Shown: piece by piece, positions 53,470 through 60,913 of the stretch
How the letters are laid out: every line of letters starts with the position of its first letter
Position numbering within the stretch: position 1 is the first letter of the stretch
Assembly (NCBI GenBank): GCA_965247615.1
Contig: OZ252022.1
Location: 2,852,001 to 2,916,000, forward strand
DNA from: G965197715 sp965247615
GTDB taxonomy: Bacteria > Chloroflexota > Dehalococcoidia > Lucifugimonadales > UBA1127
Direction: 5' to 3'
Length of the DNA: 64,000 nucleotides
The notes under the pieces: model-generated
Told to the model about the DNA's origin: nothing
The model's input: the letters and a program-made list of their open reading frames with translations, nothing else
The model's database searches: none
Made by a program: the position numbers and the translations under genes

Positions 53470-53574
53470 CGCGCCGGGAGAAGCTGCCGATACGGCGGCC
53501 GGGTGGCCTGCGGTCCGGCTCTCCGCCTGGCCCGAGGACCTTCAGACAGTTTGAGCGAGATAGGGAGGACGCGC

Positions 53575-54729
53575 ATGACTGACATTCTGCTGACGGAAGA
53601 AGACCGGATGCTCCAGCGCGCCGTTGCGGAGCTGGCGGACCGGGAGATCGCGCCGCGGGCCGCGGAGCTGGACGAGAGCGGGGAGTACCCCTGGGAGAAC
53701 CTTAAGGCCCTGGCCTCCCTGGGTCTGATGGGCATGACGGTGGACCCGGAGTACGGCGGCAGCGGCACGGGCTACAAGCAGTTGGCCATCGCCATCGAGG
53801 AGGTGTCGCGGGCGTGCGCCGCCACCAGCGTCAGCCACATCGCGCACCTGTCCCTGGCGTGCCGGACCATCGACCAGTTCGGGACGGAGGGGCAGAAGCG
53901 GCGGTTCCTGCCGCCCCTGGCGTCCGGCGAGAAGATAGCGGCATGGTGCCTCTCTGAGCCGTCAACGGGGAGCGACGCGGCGGGGATCCAGACGACGGCG
54001 TCGCGGCAGAACGGCGGCTACGTGGTCAACGGGAGCAAGAACTTCATCACCAACGGCAGCGTCGCGGACACGCTGGTGGTCTTCGCCACGACGGACCGCA
54101 GCAAGCGGGCCAGGGGGGTCGTCGCGCTGGTGCTGGAGCGGGGCATGAAGGGGCTGGAGGCCCAGCCGATGCACGGGAAGATGGGGATGTGCGCCTCGGA
54201 CACGGCGCAGGTGTACTTCGACAACGTGGCGGTGCCTGAGGAGAACAGGCTTGGGGAGGAGGACGGCGGCTTCAAGGCGGCGATGCTGGTCCTGGACTCC
54301 AGCCGCATCTCCATCGCCGCCCAGGCCGTGGGCATCGCACGGGGGGCCTACGAGGCGGCGGTGGCCTACGCGCGGGAGCGGCACACCTTCGGGCGGCCCA
54401 TCGCCGAGCACCAGGCGATCATGTTCATGATCGCGGACATGGCCACGCGCATCGACGCGGCGCGGATGCTGACGCTTCGGGCAGCGGCGCTGAAGGACAA
54501 CGGCGAACCCTACATCCGGGCGTCGTCGGAGGCCAAGCTGTTTGCCTCGGAGACGGCCACGTTCTGCGCGGACCGGGCGGTGCAGATTCACGGAGGCTAC
54601 GGCTACTTCCGGCCCTCCGCCGTGGAGCGGGCCTACCGCGACTCCAGGGTGCTGGAGATCTACGAGGGCACGTCGGAGGTGCAGCGGCTGGTCATCGCAC
54701 GCCAGGTGCTGGCCGAGATGGGGGGATAG
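53575..54729 (+). CDS. Acyl-CoA dehydrogenase
   Basis: A 384-residue flavoenzyme of the short/branched-chain group. FAD and substrate motifs are AAWCLSEPSTGSDAAG, TNGSVADTLVVFATTD and RAVQIHGGYGYF. The catalytic Glu is in RVLEIYEGTSEVQRLVIARQVL, the position of short-chain and glutaryl-type enzymes. It oxidises a CoA ester such as butyryl-, isobutyryl- or 2-methylbutyryl-CoA. ATG 53575 has TAGGGAGG upstream. It lies between the mutase and epimerase genes, which suggests branched-chain amino acid or odd-chain breakdown. Confidence 0.94.
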   Translation: MTDILLTEEDRMLQRAVAELADREIAPRAAELDESGEYPWENLKALASLGLMGMTVDPEYGGSGTGYKQLAIAIEEVSRACAATSVSHIAHLSLACRTIDQFGTEGQKRRFLPPLASGEKIAAWCLSEPSTGSDAAGIQTTASRQNGGYVVNGSKNFITNGSVADTLVVFATTDRSKRARGVVALVLERGMKGLEAQPMHGKMGMCASDTAQVYFDNVAVPEENRLGEEDGGFKAAMLVLDSSRISIAAQAVGIARGAYEAAVAYARERHTFGRPIAEHQAIMFMIADMATRIDAARMLTLRAAALKDNGEPYIRASSEAKLFASETATFCADRAVQIHGGYGYFRPSAVERAYRDSRVLEIYEGTSEVQRLVIARQVLAEMGG

Positions 54730-54732
54730 GCA

Positions 54733-55164
54733 GTGGCCTCCGAGCAGACGCCCTGCACGGCCCGCAACCTGGACCACGTCTGTCTTGCGGTGCGGAACGC
54801 GCAGGAGACCATGGACTTCTACGCGGACACCTTCGGGCTGCCGCGGGCGGAGGTGGCGGAGCTGCCGGACCAGGGGGTGCGGGCCTGCCTGCTGGCCGTG
54901 GGGAGCAGCCAGCTGGAGATCATCGAGCCGACGGACCCGCGGGGCCCGGTTGCGCGCTTCATTGAGCGGCGCGGCGAGGGGCTGCACCACGTGGCCTTCG
55001 AGGTGGAAGACCTCGGCGGGCAGCTCCGGCGGCTGCGGGAGCGCGGCGTGGAGCTCATCGACGCGGAGCCGCGGGAAGGGCTGGCGGGGAGCATCGCATT
55101 CCTGCACCCAAGGGCGACGCGCGGGGTGCTGGTCGAACTGGTGCAGAAGGAGCCGCGGGCATGA
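54733..55164 (+). CDS. mce: Methylmalonyl-CoA epimerase
   Basis: A 143-residue VOC-fold epimerase that converts (S)- to (R)-methylmalonyl-CoA, the form the mutase uses. Features: LDHVCLAVRNAQETMDFYAD with the first His, SSQLEIIEPTDPRGPV, GEGLHHVAFEVEDL with the second His pair and LVELVQKEPR with the closing Glu. GTG 54733 follows the dehydrogenase stop by three bases. Its stop overlaps the B12 subunit gene by four bases, giving tight coupling. Confidence 0.94.
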   Translation: MASEQTPCTARNLDHVCLAVRNAQETMDFYADTFGLPRAEVAELPDQGVRACLLAVGSSQLEIIEPTDPRGPVARFIERRGEGLHHVAFEVEDLGGQLRRLRERGVELIDAEPREGLAGSIAFLHPRATRGVLVELVQKEPRA

Positions 55165-55595
55165 CGACGACCGACGGCGGCGAGGTGATCCGCGTACTGG
55201 TGGCGAAGCCGGGCCTGGACGGCCACGACCGGGGGGCCAAGGTGATCGCGCGGGCGCTCCGGGACGCGGGCATGGAGGTCATCTACACGGGCATCCGGCA
55301 GACGCCGCAGATGATCGTGGAGTCGGCGCTGCAGGAGGACGTGGACGTTGTGGGGCTGTCGATTCTGTCGGGGGCTCACATGGAGCTTGTGCCGCCCATC
55401 GTGGAGAGGCTCCGGCAGCGGGGTCTCGATGACGTTCTGGTGGTGCTGGGCGGGATCATCCCGGAGTCGGACCGGCCGCTGCTGAAGGAGCAGGGGGTGG
55501 GCGAGGTGTTCGGGCCGGGGGCGAGCCTGGCGCAGATCGCGGAGTACATCCGCGGCGAGGTGGACCGCCGGCGGCAGGAGCCCGCCGGTCGGTAG
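55161..55595 (+). CDS. mcmA2: B12-binding subunit of methylmalonyl-CoA mutase
   Basis: A 144-residue cobalamin-binding protein. The DGHDRGAKV motif (Asp-x-His-x-x-Gly) holds the lower cobalt ligand His, followed by IYTGIRQTPQMIVESAL, GLSILSGAHM and VVLGGIIPESD, the standard fold of MutB C-terminal domains and IcmB. It joins the large subunit at 51811. No second small subunit is in the window, so it could also serve the isobutyryl-type subunit at 3622. ATG 55161 overlaps the epimerase gene. Confidence 0.94.
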   Translation: MTTTDGGEVIRVLVAKPGLDGHDRGAKVIARALRDAGMEVIYTGIRQTPQMIVESALQEDVDVVGLSILSGAHMELVPPIVERLRQRGLDDVLVVLGGIIPESDRPLLKEQGVGEVFGPGASLAQIAEYIRGEVDRRRQEPAGR

Positions 55596-55716
55596 GTGTA
55601 GTTCCCGAGGACATTGTGTACAGCCGGGAGACGGGAGTGGCGCCGCAGACGCAGCCGGCGGTGGAGCGTGTGCGTCCAGGCTCCGGCCAACGGCGGTGAT
55701 GTACAATGGAGCCATC

Positions 55717-56022
55717 ATGACACAGACACGGACCGGGCCAATAACGGTCACCATTCGCGCCTTCGCCATCTACCGCGAGCGGCTGGGGCGGGCGGCGCTG
55801 GAGTTGGACCTGCCCGCCGGCGCCACGGTGGCGTCGGCGCTGGCGGCGCTGGCCGAGGCCAATCCTTCCGTATCCCCCTTAGTGGAGCACACGCTGGTGG
55901 CGGTGAACCAGGAGTACGCGGAGAGCGGCCAGCCCCTAGCCCACGGAGACGAGGTGGCCCTGATCCCGCCGGTGTCCGGCGGCTCCGGCTGGCTGGGCTC
56001 GCCCATACCCACATGGGCGTGA
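55717..56022 (+). CDS. moaD: Molybdopterin synthase small subunit MoaD with a C-terminal extension
   Basis: A beta-grasp protein of 101 residues. FAIYRERLGRAALELDLPAG and HGDEVALIPPVSGG are typical of MoaD. MoaD must end in Gly-Gly, because the terminal carboxyl is activated by MoeB and turned into a thiocarboxylate. Here GG (residues 88-89) is followed by SGWLGSPIPTWA. The last codons and the TGA stop (CCCACATGGGCGTGA) belong to a tandem repeat unit. The extension must be removed, or this protein is not functional as made. The ATG 55717 is 10 bp after a TACAAT box (55702-55707), so the message may be nearly leaderless. moaE follows. Confidence 0.85.
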   Translation: MTQTRTGPITVTIRAFAIYRERLGRAALELDLPAGATVASALAALAEANPSVSPLVEHTLVAVNQEYAESGQPLAHGDEVALIPPVSGGSGWLGSPIPTWA

Positions 56023-56144
56023 GGGCATTCAGAGGTTGCAGCGTTGAGTGGAAGGTTGGGGAATTCATAGGCGGAGATGGCGTACGGCAGGCCCACGTGG
56101 GCGTGAGGGCATTCAGAGGTTGCAGCGTTGAGTGGAAGGTTGGG
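56008..56144. repeat. Two 53-bp tandem units across the moaD end
   Basis: Units 56008-56060 and 56092-56144 differ at one base (CCCACATGGG against CCCACGTGGG) and are 84 bp apart. Each starts with a 10-bp palindrome-like CCCAC(A/G)TGGG and includes GCATTCAGAGGTTGCAGCG. The first unit supplies the moaD stop codon. The 31 bp between them are unrelated. Confidence 0.93.
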
Positions 56145-56166
56145 AGTTTCACAGCGGAGTAGGCGC

Positions 56167-56628
56167 ATGGAGAAGTCAACGGTCCTCATCACCGACCAGC
56201 CGCTGAATCCGGAGTCGGTCACCGCACAGGTGCGGGCGCCGGCCAACGGCGGCGTCGTGACGTTCCTGGGCACGACGCGGGAGGAGACGGAGGGCAGGCC
56301 CGTGCGCTTCTTGGAGTACGAGGCCTACCCGGAGATGGCGGAGAAGGAGATTCGCAAGATCTTCCTTGAGCTGGAGGAGCGGTGGGGGGTGACAGAGGCG
56401 GCGGTGGCCCACCGCGTCGGACACCTGGAGATTGGCGAGATCAGCATGGTTGTGGCGGTGGCCACGCCGCACCGCAGGGAGGCCTTCAGCGCTTGCTGGC
56501 AGGCCGTGGACCGCATCAAGGAGACGGCGCCCATCTGGAAGAAGGAGTTCTTTGAGGACGGGGCCGTCTGGGTGGGCTGCGGTACGGACGCCCATGAGGT
56601 CGCGCACGCTCATAGGGGCGGCGCCTAG
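56167..56628 (+). CDS. moaE: Molybdopterin synthase catalytic subunit MoaE
   Basis: MoaE adds the two dithiolene sulfurs, brought by MoaD thiocarboxylate, to cyclic pyranopterin monophosphate. The 153-residue protein has GGVVTFLGTTREETEGRPVR, LEYEAYPEMAEKEI, AVAHRVGHLEIGEISMVVAV, ACWQAVDRIKETAPIWKKEF with the catalytic Lys pair, and DGAVWVGC. The start ATG 56167 lies just after the second repeat unit; a longer frame from 56128 starts inside the repeat and is not used. moaD lies upstream, 145 bp away with the tandem repeat in between. Confidence 0.94.
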   Translation: MEKSTVLITDQPLNPESVTAQVRAPANGGVVTFLGTTREETEGRPVRFLEYEAYPEMAEKEIRKIFLELEERWGVTEAAVAHRVGHLEIGEISMVVAVATPHRREAFSACWQAVDRIKETAPIWKKEFFEDGAVWVGCGTDAHEVAHAHRGGA

Positions 56629-56642
56629 CCGCGAGGCGCGCA

Positions 56643-57302
56643 ATGGAGATACACGAGAAGCAGTGCGTCCGGTGCGATGAGATCAATCCGGCAGATGCCA
56701 ACTTCTGCTCCCTGTGCGGCGCCGACATGTTCCAAGACGTTTCGCCGGGCCAGACCTCGGTCCTGCGTCAGCCCGGCATGGCGCCCCCCGATCCCGCAGT
56801 CCGCCTGAGCTTCAGCAGAGTTGCCCTGCTCACCGCCGCGTCGTTTGGGTTCTACCAGTACTGGTGGTTCTACGTCACGTGGAAACAGTTGGCGCCCGTG
56901 ACCATGGCCGGGCACCGGCCCGTGTGGCATGCCCTGGCCATGTTGGTCCCCATCTACAACCTCTTCCGCATTCACAAGCACATTGCAGTGATCAAGGAGC
57001 TGTCTGGGTCTCCGACCCTCAGCCCGCGACTGGTCGTGGCGCTTACGATAGGGATCACGGCGTTGGGCTTGGCCAGCCTGGGGATCGACAACGCGGCCAT
57101 CTTGTTTGTCATTGCCCTTACCGGGTTGGCTGTGACCGCTTTCATTGTCGGCTGGGCCCAGAGTGCGCTCAACCAGTACTGGCGGGCCAGGATGGGGGCA
57201 GGGTTGCAGAACGCGCCCATTGGAACGGGCGAATTGGCGCTGGTCTCGCTGGGGATCCTTCTGTGGCTCTTGCAGCTATTGCTCCTGTTTACCCCGGAGT
57301 AA
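56643..57302 (+). CDS. Zinc-ribbon membrane protein (DUF4234-like)
   Basis: A 219-residue protein. The N-terminal zinc ribbon is CVRCDEINPADANFCSLCG, like those of the PrsW and RDD proteins at 21-23 kb. After a short Pro-rich linker come about four helices, including LLTAASFGFYQYWWFYVTWK with the GFYxYWW pattern of DUF4234, and LSLGILLWLLQLLLLF-like end sequence. No activity is known. ATG 56643 comes 15 bp after moaE with AGGCGCGCA before it. An inverted repeat and tRNA-Ser follow. Confidence 0.78.
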   Translation: MEIHEKQCVRCDEINPADANFCSLCGADMFQDVSPGQTSVLRQPGMAPPDPAVRLSFSRVALLTAASFGFYQYWWFYVTWKQLAPVTMAGHRPVWHALAMLVPIYNLFRIHKHIAVIKELSGSPTLSPRLVVALTIGITALGLASLGIDNAAILFVIALTGLAVTAFIVGWAQSALNQYWRARMGAGLQNAPIGTGELALVSLGILLWLLQLLLLFTPE

Positions 57303-57340
57303 CTCTCGCTGCCGCCGTCGCGGGTGAGGAAAGGCGCGGT

Positions 57341-57363
57341 TGACGCACTTGTGAAGTGCGTCA
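57341..57363. other. 10-bp perfect inverted repeat
   Basis: TGACGCACTT and AAGTGCGTCA flank GTG, forming a stable hairpin between the zinc-ribbon gene and tRNA-Ser. No T run follows, so it may be a weak terminator or a protein site. Confidence 0.6.
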
Positions 57364-57438
57364 CACACTTAGCTTCAGATTGGCGTCGAAATCAGCCTTG
57401 TTGCCCTTCGGACGCCTTGCTACCATAGATTCTACGGC

Positions 57439-57530
57439 GGAGGGATCGCATAGTGGTCTAGTGCGGGCGCCTGCTAAGCGCTTGGGGGCTGAAAGGCTCC
57501 TCCAGGGTTCGAATCCCTGTCCCTCCGCCA
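57439..57530 (+). tRNA. tRNA-Ser (anticodon GCT)
   Basis: The 92-base class II tRNA has a 7-bp acceptor (GGAGGGA with TCCCTCC), anticodon loop CTGCTAA with GCT at 57473-57475, a long variable arm (TTGGGGGCTGAAAGGCTCCTCC) and T arm CAGGG-TTCGAAT-CCCTG. Discriminator G and encoded CCA are present. miaB starts 21 bp later; MiaB modifies tRNAs that read UNN codons, so not this one. Confidence 0.97.
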
Positions 57531-57551
57531 CAGACGCGCAAAGAGGCACAG

Positions 57552-59003
57552 ATGCCAGACCAGCCGGTGACGCTCCTCCTGGGAGGCGGCGAGAGCAATC
57601 CGCCGCCCGGGGAGAGCAAGACGCCCAGCTATCACATCTGGACCATTGGTTGCCAGATGAACAAGGCGGACTCGGAGCGGCTGGGGGCCGCGCTGAGTCA
57701 GTTGGGTTTCCGGGAGGCGCCGTCCCCCGGTGACGCCGACGTGGTTGTGCTCAACTCCTGTGTGGTCCGCCAGAGCGCCGAGGACAAGGTGGTGGGGCAC
57801 CTGGGGATGATGAAGTCCGTGAAGCGGCGCCGCCCCGGCCAACTGCTGGCTCTCATGGGGTGCATGGTCGGCCCTCAGCGCGGAGAGCTGCAGGACCGCT
57901 TCCCCTTCGTGGACGTGTTCATGTCGCCCCAGGAGTACCGGCCCCTGCTGGACCTGGTGGGAAAGCGCTACGGCGTGGACTGGGAGGGGTGCGTTGGCCC
58001 GCTGCTTCCCGCGCAGCCGGACGTCACAAGCTACGTGCCCATCATCCATGGCTGTGACCTCTTCTGCTCCTTCTGCATCATCCCGTACCGCCGCGGGCGG
58101 CAGGTGAGCGTTCCCATCCCGCAGCTGGCGCGCGAGGTCGAGCTGCTGGCGACGCGGGGCGTGCGGGAGGTGACCCTCCTGGGCCAGACGGTCGACGCGT
58201 ACGGCCAGGACCTGCCCGAACAGCCCGATCTGGCCGACCTCCTCCACGCCATCCACGACACGCCGGGGCTGGAGCGCATACGCTTTCTGACGTCGCACCC
58301 CATGTTCATGAGCCAGCGCATCATCGAGGCCGTGGCGGAGCTGCCCAAAGTGTGCGAGCACATCAACCTTCCGGTCCAGGCCGGCGACGATGTCGTCCTG
58401 GAGGGCATGCGCCGCACCTACACCAGCGACGAGTACCGGCGCCTGGTGGAGCGAATTCGGGAGACGGTGCCCGGCGTGGCCATGAGCACGGACGTCATCG
58501 TGGGGTTCTGCGGGGAGACCGAGGCCCAGTTCCAGGGCACGCTGGACCTGCTGCGGGACCTGCGCTTCGACAAGGTCCATGTGGCTGCCTACTCGCCGCG
58601 AGCGGGCACCATCGCGGCCCGGAAGCTGGAAGACACGGTACCCCTCAAGGAGAAGGAGCGCCGCAGGAAGCTGGTGGAGGAGCTCCAGGAGAAGACCGCA
58701 CGGGAGATCAACGGGCGGCTCCTGGGGCAGACCATGGAGGTCCTGGTGGACGGCCGCGAGCGGGGCAGGTGGAAGGGCCGCACGCGCACTGACAAGCTGG
58801 TTTTCCTCCAGGAGAGTGCGCAGCCGGCGCCGGGGGGAGCGGCGGAAGAGGGCGTGGGACCGCCGCTCCGGGGTATCGAGGCAGCAGATTATCAAGGGCA
58901 GATGGTCCAAGTCCGCATCGACAAGACGTCGCCCTGGTCACTACAGGGCGTTCCGATGCCCTCCTGGGCCGAAGGGGAGGCACAGCATGGCAACCGCCGT
59001 TGA
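57552..59003 (+). CDS. miaB: tRNA-2-methylthio-N6-dimethylallyladenosine synthase MiaB
   Basis: MiaB adds a methylthio group to i6A37 of tRNAs for UNN codons. The 483-residue radical-SAM protein has the N-terminal auxiliary cluster cysteines in TIGCQMNKADSERL, LNSCVVRQSAEDK and ALMGCMVGP, the SAM cluster motif HGCDLFCSFCIIPYRRG, and SHPMFMSQRIIEAVAEL then HINLPVQAGDD. A TRAM-like end is present (LGQTMEVLVDGRERGRW). It overlaps nadA by 17 bp. The first 25 residues are not conserved, so a later start is possible. Confidence 0.93.
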   Translation: MPDQPVTLLLGGGESNPPPGESKTPSYHIWTIGCQMNKADSERLGAALSQLGFREAPSPGDADVVVLNSCVVRQSAEDKVVGHLGMMKSVKRRRPGQLLALMGCMVGPQRGELQDRFPFVDVFMSPQEYRPLLDLVGKRYGVDWEGCVGPLLPAQPDVTSYVPIIHGCDLFCSFCIIPYRRGRQVSVPIPQLAREVELLATRGVREVTLLGQTVDAYGQDLPEQPDLADLLHAIHDTPGLERIRFLTSHPMFMSQRIIEAVAELPKVCEHINLPVQAGDDVVLEGMRRTYTSDEYRRLVERIRETVPGVAMSTDVIVGFCGETEAQFQGTLDLLRDLRFDKVHVAAYSPRAGTIAARKLEDTVPLKEKERRRKLVEELQEKTAREINGRLLGQTMEVLVDGRERGRWKGRTRTDKLVFLQESAQPAPGGAAEEGVGPPLRGIEAADYQGQMVQVRIDKTSPWSLQGVPMPSWAEGEAQHGNRR

Positions 59004-60201
59004 GCTGAGGGTCAAGACACCACGGGTGCCGTTGACGGAGTTGGAACAGTCCGCCTTCTGTCAGTCCGGGCCCCTGGAGACGATGCCCCTATCCGAGGAG
59101 CTGAAGGCAGGCGTGCGCTGGCAGCGCCTGCCGGAAGAGTACGTGCACCTGCCGCCGGAGGAGCTGGTCCGGCGCGTGCACGAGAACAAGCAGCGGCTGG
59201 GGAAGCGCGTGGTGGTGCTGGGACACCACTATCAGCGAGAGGACGTCATCCAGTTCGCCGATTTCCGCGGGGACTCCTTCAAGCTCTCCCAGTTCGCGGC
59301 GGAGCAGGCGGAGTCCGAGTTCACGCTCTTCTGCGGGGTGCACTTCATGGCGGAGACCGCCGCCATCCTGGGCCAGAGCCACCAAAAGGTGCTGCTGCCA
59401 AACATGAACGCGGGCTGCTCCATGGCGGACATGGCGCCCATCGACGATGCGCAGGACTGCTGGGGCGACCTGACCGAGACCCTCGGCCCGGGGGGGGTTG
59501 TGCCGGTGACCTATATGAACTCGGTAGCCCCCATCAAGGCCCTGTGCGGCCGCAACGGGGGGATCGTCTGCACGTCTTCCAACGCCAAGGCGGCGCTGGA
59601 ATGGGCCTACCAGAGGGGCGAGCGTGTGCTGTTCCTTCCGGACCAGCACCTGGGGCGCAACACGGGGCTCGGCCTGGGGCTCTCGCTGGACGATATGGTG
59701 CTGTGGAACCCGTTCAAGCCGCTGGGGGGCAACACGCCGGAGCAGCTGCGGAGGGCCAAGCTGGTCCTGTGGAAGGGCCACTGCTCCGTGCACACCCGGT
59801 TCACGCCTGCGCAGGTGGCGCAAGCCCGGGAGCAGTACCCGGGCATCAACATCCTGGTGCACCCGGAGTGCGTCATGGAGGTGGTGCAGCTGGCCGACTA
59901 CGTGGGCTCCACGGAGCTGATCGCTCGGACCATCGGGGATTCGGCGCCGGGGAGCGTGTGGGGCGTCGGCACGGAGATCAATCTCGTGACGCGGCTTGCG
60001 CACGAGAACCCGGACAAGACGGTCTTCTGCCTGGACCCCGTCGTCTGCCCCTGCTCGACGATGTACCGGATCCACCCCGCGTACCTGCTATGGGTCACGG
60101 ACGAGCTCCTGGCGGGGCGGGTGCAGAACCGGGTCAGCGTGGACGATGAGACGGCCCACTATGCACGCATCGCCCTGGAGCGAATGCTGGAGGCCGTGTA
60201 G
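58987..60201 (+). CDS. nadA: Quinolinate synthase NadA
   Basis: NadA condenses iminoaspartate and dihydroxyacetone phosphate to quinolinate using a 4Fe-4S cluster. The 404-residue protein is the longer NadA type. VVLGHHYQREDVIQFADFRGDS and TLFCGVHFMAETAAIL are near the start; MNAGCSMADMAP, VHPECVMEVVQLADYVGST and CLDPVVCPCSTMYRIHPAYL carry cluster and substrate residues. ATG 58987 lies inside the miaB end, with GGGGAGG just upstream. The nad genes miaB-nadA-VOC-nadB-nadC run in one direction. Confidence 0.96.
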   Translation: MATAVELRVKTPRVPLTELEQSAFCQSGPLETMPLSEELKAGVRWQRLPEEYVHLPPEELVRRVHENKQRLGKRVVVLGHHYQREDVIQFADFRGDSFKLSQFAAEQAESEFTLFCGVHFMAETAAILGQSHQKVLLPNMNAGCSMADMAPIDDAQDCWGDLTETLGPGGVVPVTYMNSVAPIKALCGRNGGIVCTSSNAKAALEWAYQRGERVLFLPDQHLGRNTGLGLGLSLDDMVLWNPFKPLGGNTPEQLRRAKLVLWKGHCSVHTRFTPAQVAQAREQYPGINILVHPECVMEVVQLADYVGSTELIARTIGDSAPGSVWGVGTEINLVTRLAHENPDKTVFCLDPVVCPCSTMYRIHPAYLLWVTDELLAGRVQNRVSVDDETAHYARIALERMLEAV

Positions 60202-60258
60202 GGGCGGAGACCGGCGGCCTCACTCTGGCCGTGAAGAAGGAATGAAGGGAGGAACACC

Positions 60259-60732
60259 ATGACAGTCAGCGCGCAGAAGGTAGGGGTCAGGAGACTGGGG
60301 CACCTGGTCTTGCGGGTGCGGGACGTGGAGCGATCCGAGAAGTTCTACACGGAGGTCCTAGGCCTGATTGTGACGGGGAAGCGGCCGGGCCGCATGGTCT
60401 TCTTCTCGGGGCCGGAGACAGGGTCCTCGCACGAGCTTGCCTGCATGGCGGTGGGGCCCGAGGCCCCGGGGCCGGAGCAGGACCGTGTCGGGCTGTACCA
60501 CATGGCGTGGCAGGTGGACTCGGTGGAGGAGCTGGAGGGGTTCCACCGCCGCCTGAAGGAGCAGGACGCCACCATCGTGGGCTACGGGGACCACGGGATG
60601 AGCGCAGGCGTGTACTTCCTGGACCCCGACGGCAACGAGATCGAGTGCTACTACGAGCTGCCGAAGGAGCACTGGCCGGGTGAAGGCCCCGCGAACGGCG
60701 AAAAGTTCCCCCTGCCGGTGTCGTTCCTGTAG
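60259..60732 (+). CDS. VOC family extradiol-dioxygenase-like protein
   Basis: A 157-residue protein with two beta-alpha-beta units. Metal-ligand candidates are His in LGHLVLRVRDVE, His in GLYHMAWQVDS and Glu in DGNEIECYYEL, the layout of type I extradiol dioxygenases (single-chain catechol 2,3-dioxygenase-like). Sequence SGPETGSSHELACMA precedes the second unit. It lies inside the NAD gene run, but a link to NAD metabolism is not established. ATG 60259 has AAGGGAGGAAC upstream. Confidence 0.86.
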   Translation: MTVSAQKVGVRRLGHLVLRVRDVERSEKFYTEVLGLIVTGKRPGRMVFFSGPETGSSHELACMAVGPEAPGPEQDRVGLYHMAWQVDSVEELEGFHRRLKEQDATIVGYGDHGMSAGVYFLDPDGNEIECYYELPKEHWPGEGPANGEKFPLPVSFL

Positions 60733-60913
60733 CCGGTTTCGGGGAACCTCGTCGCCGATGTCTCGCGGCGCACCGCCCATAGTCTTGGCGGCTCACCTGG
60801 GCGGCTGTACAGGGCCGCTGGGGCTGGACCCGCCGGAGGGCGGGTTGGGGCGCTGCCGGCGGTCTATGCGTTGCCAATAGAGTCTGAGCGTACTGGTAGA
60901 GGTCCACCTTCGT

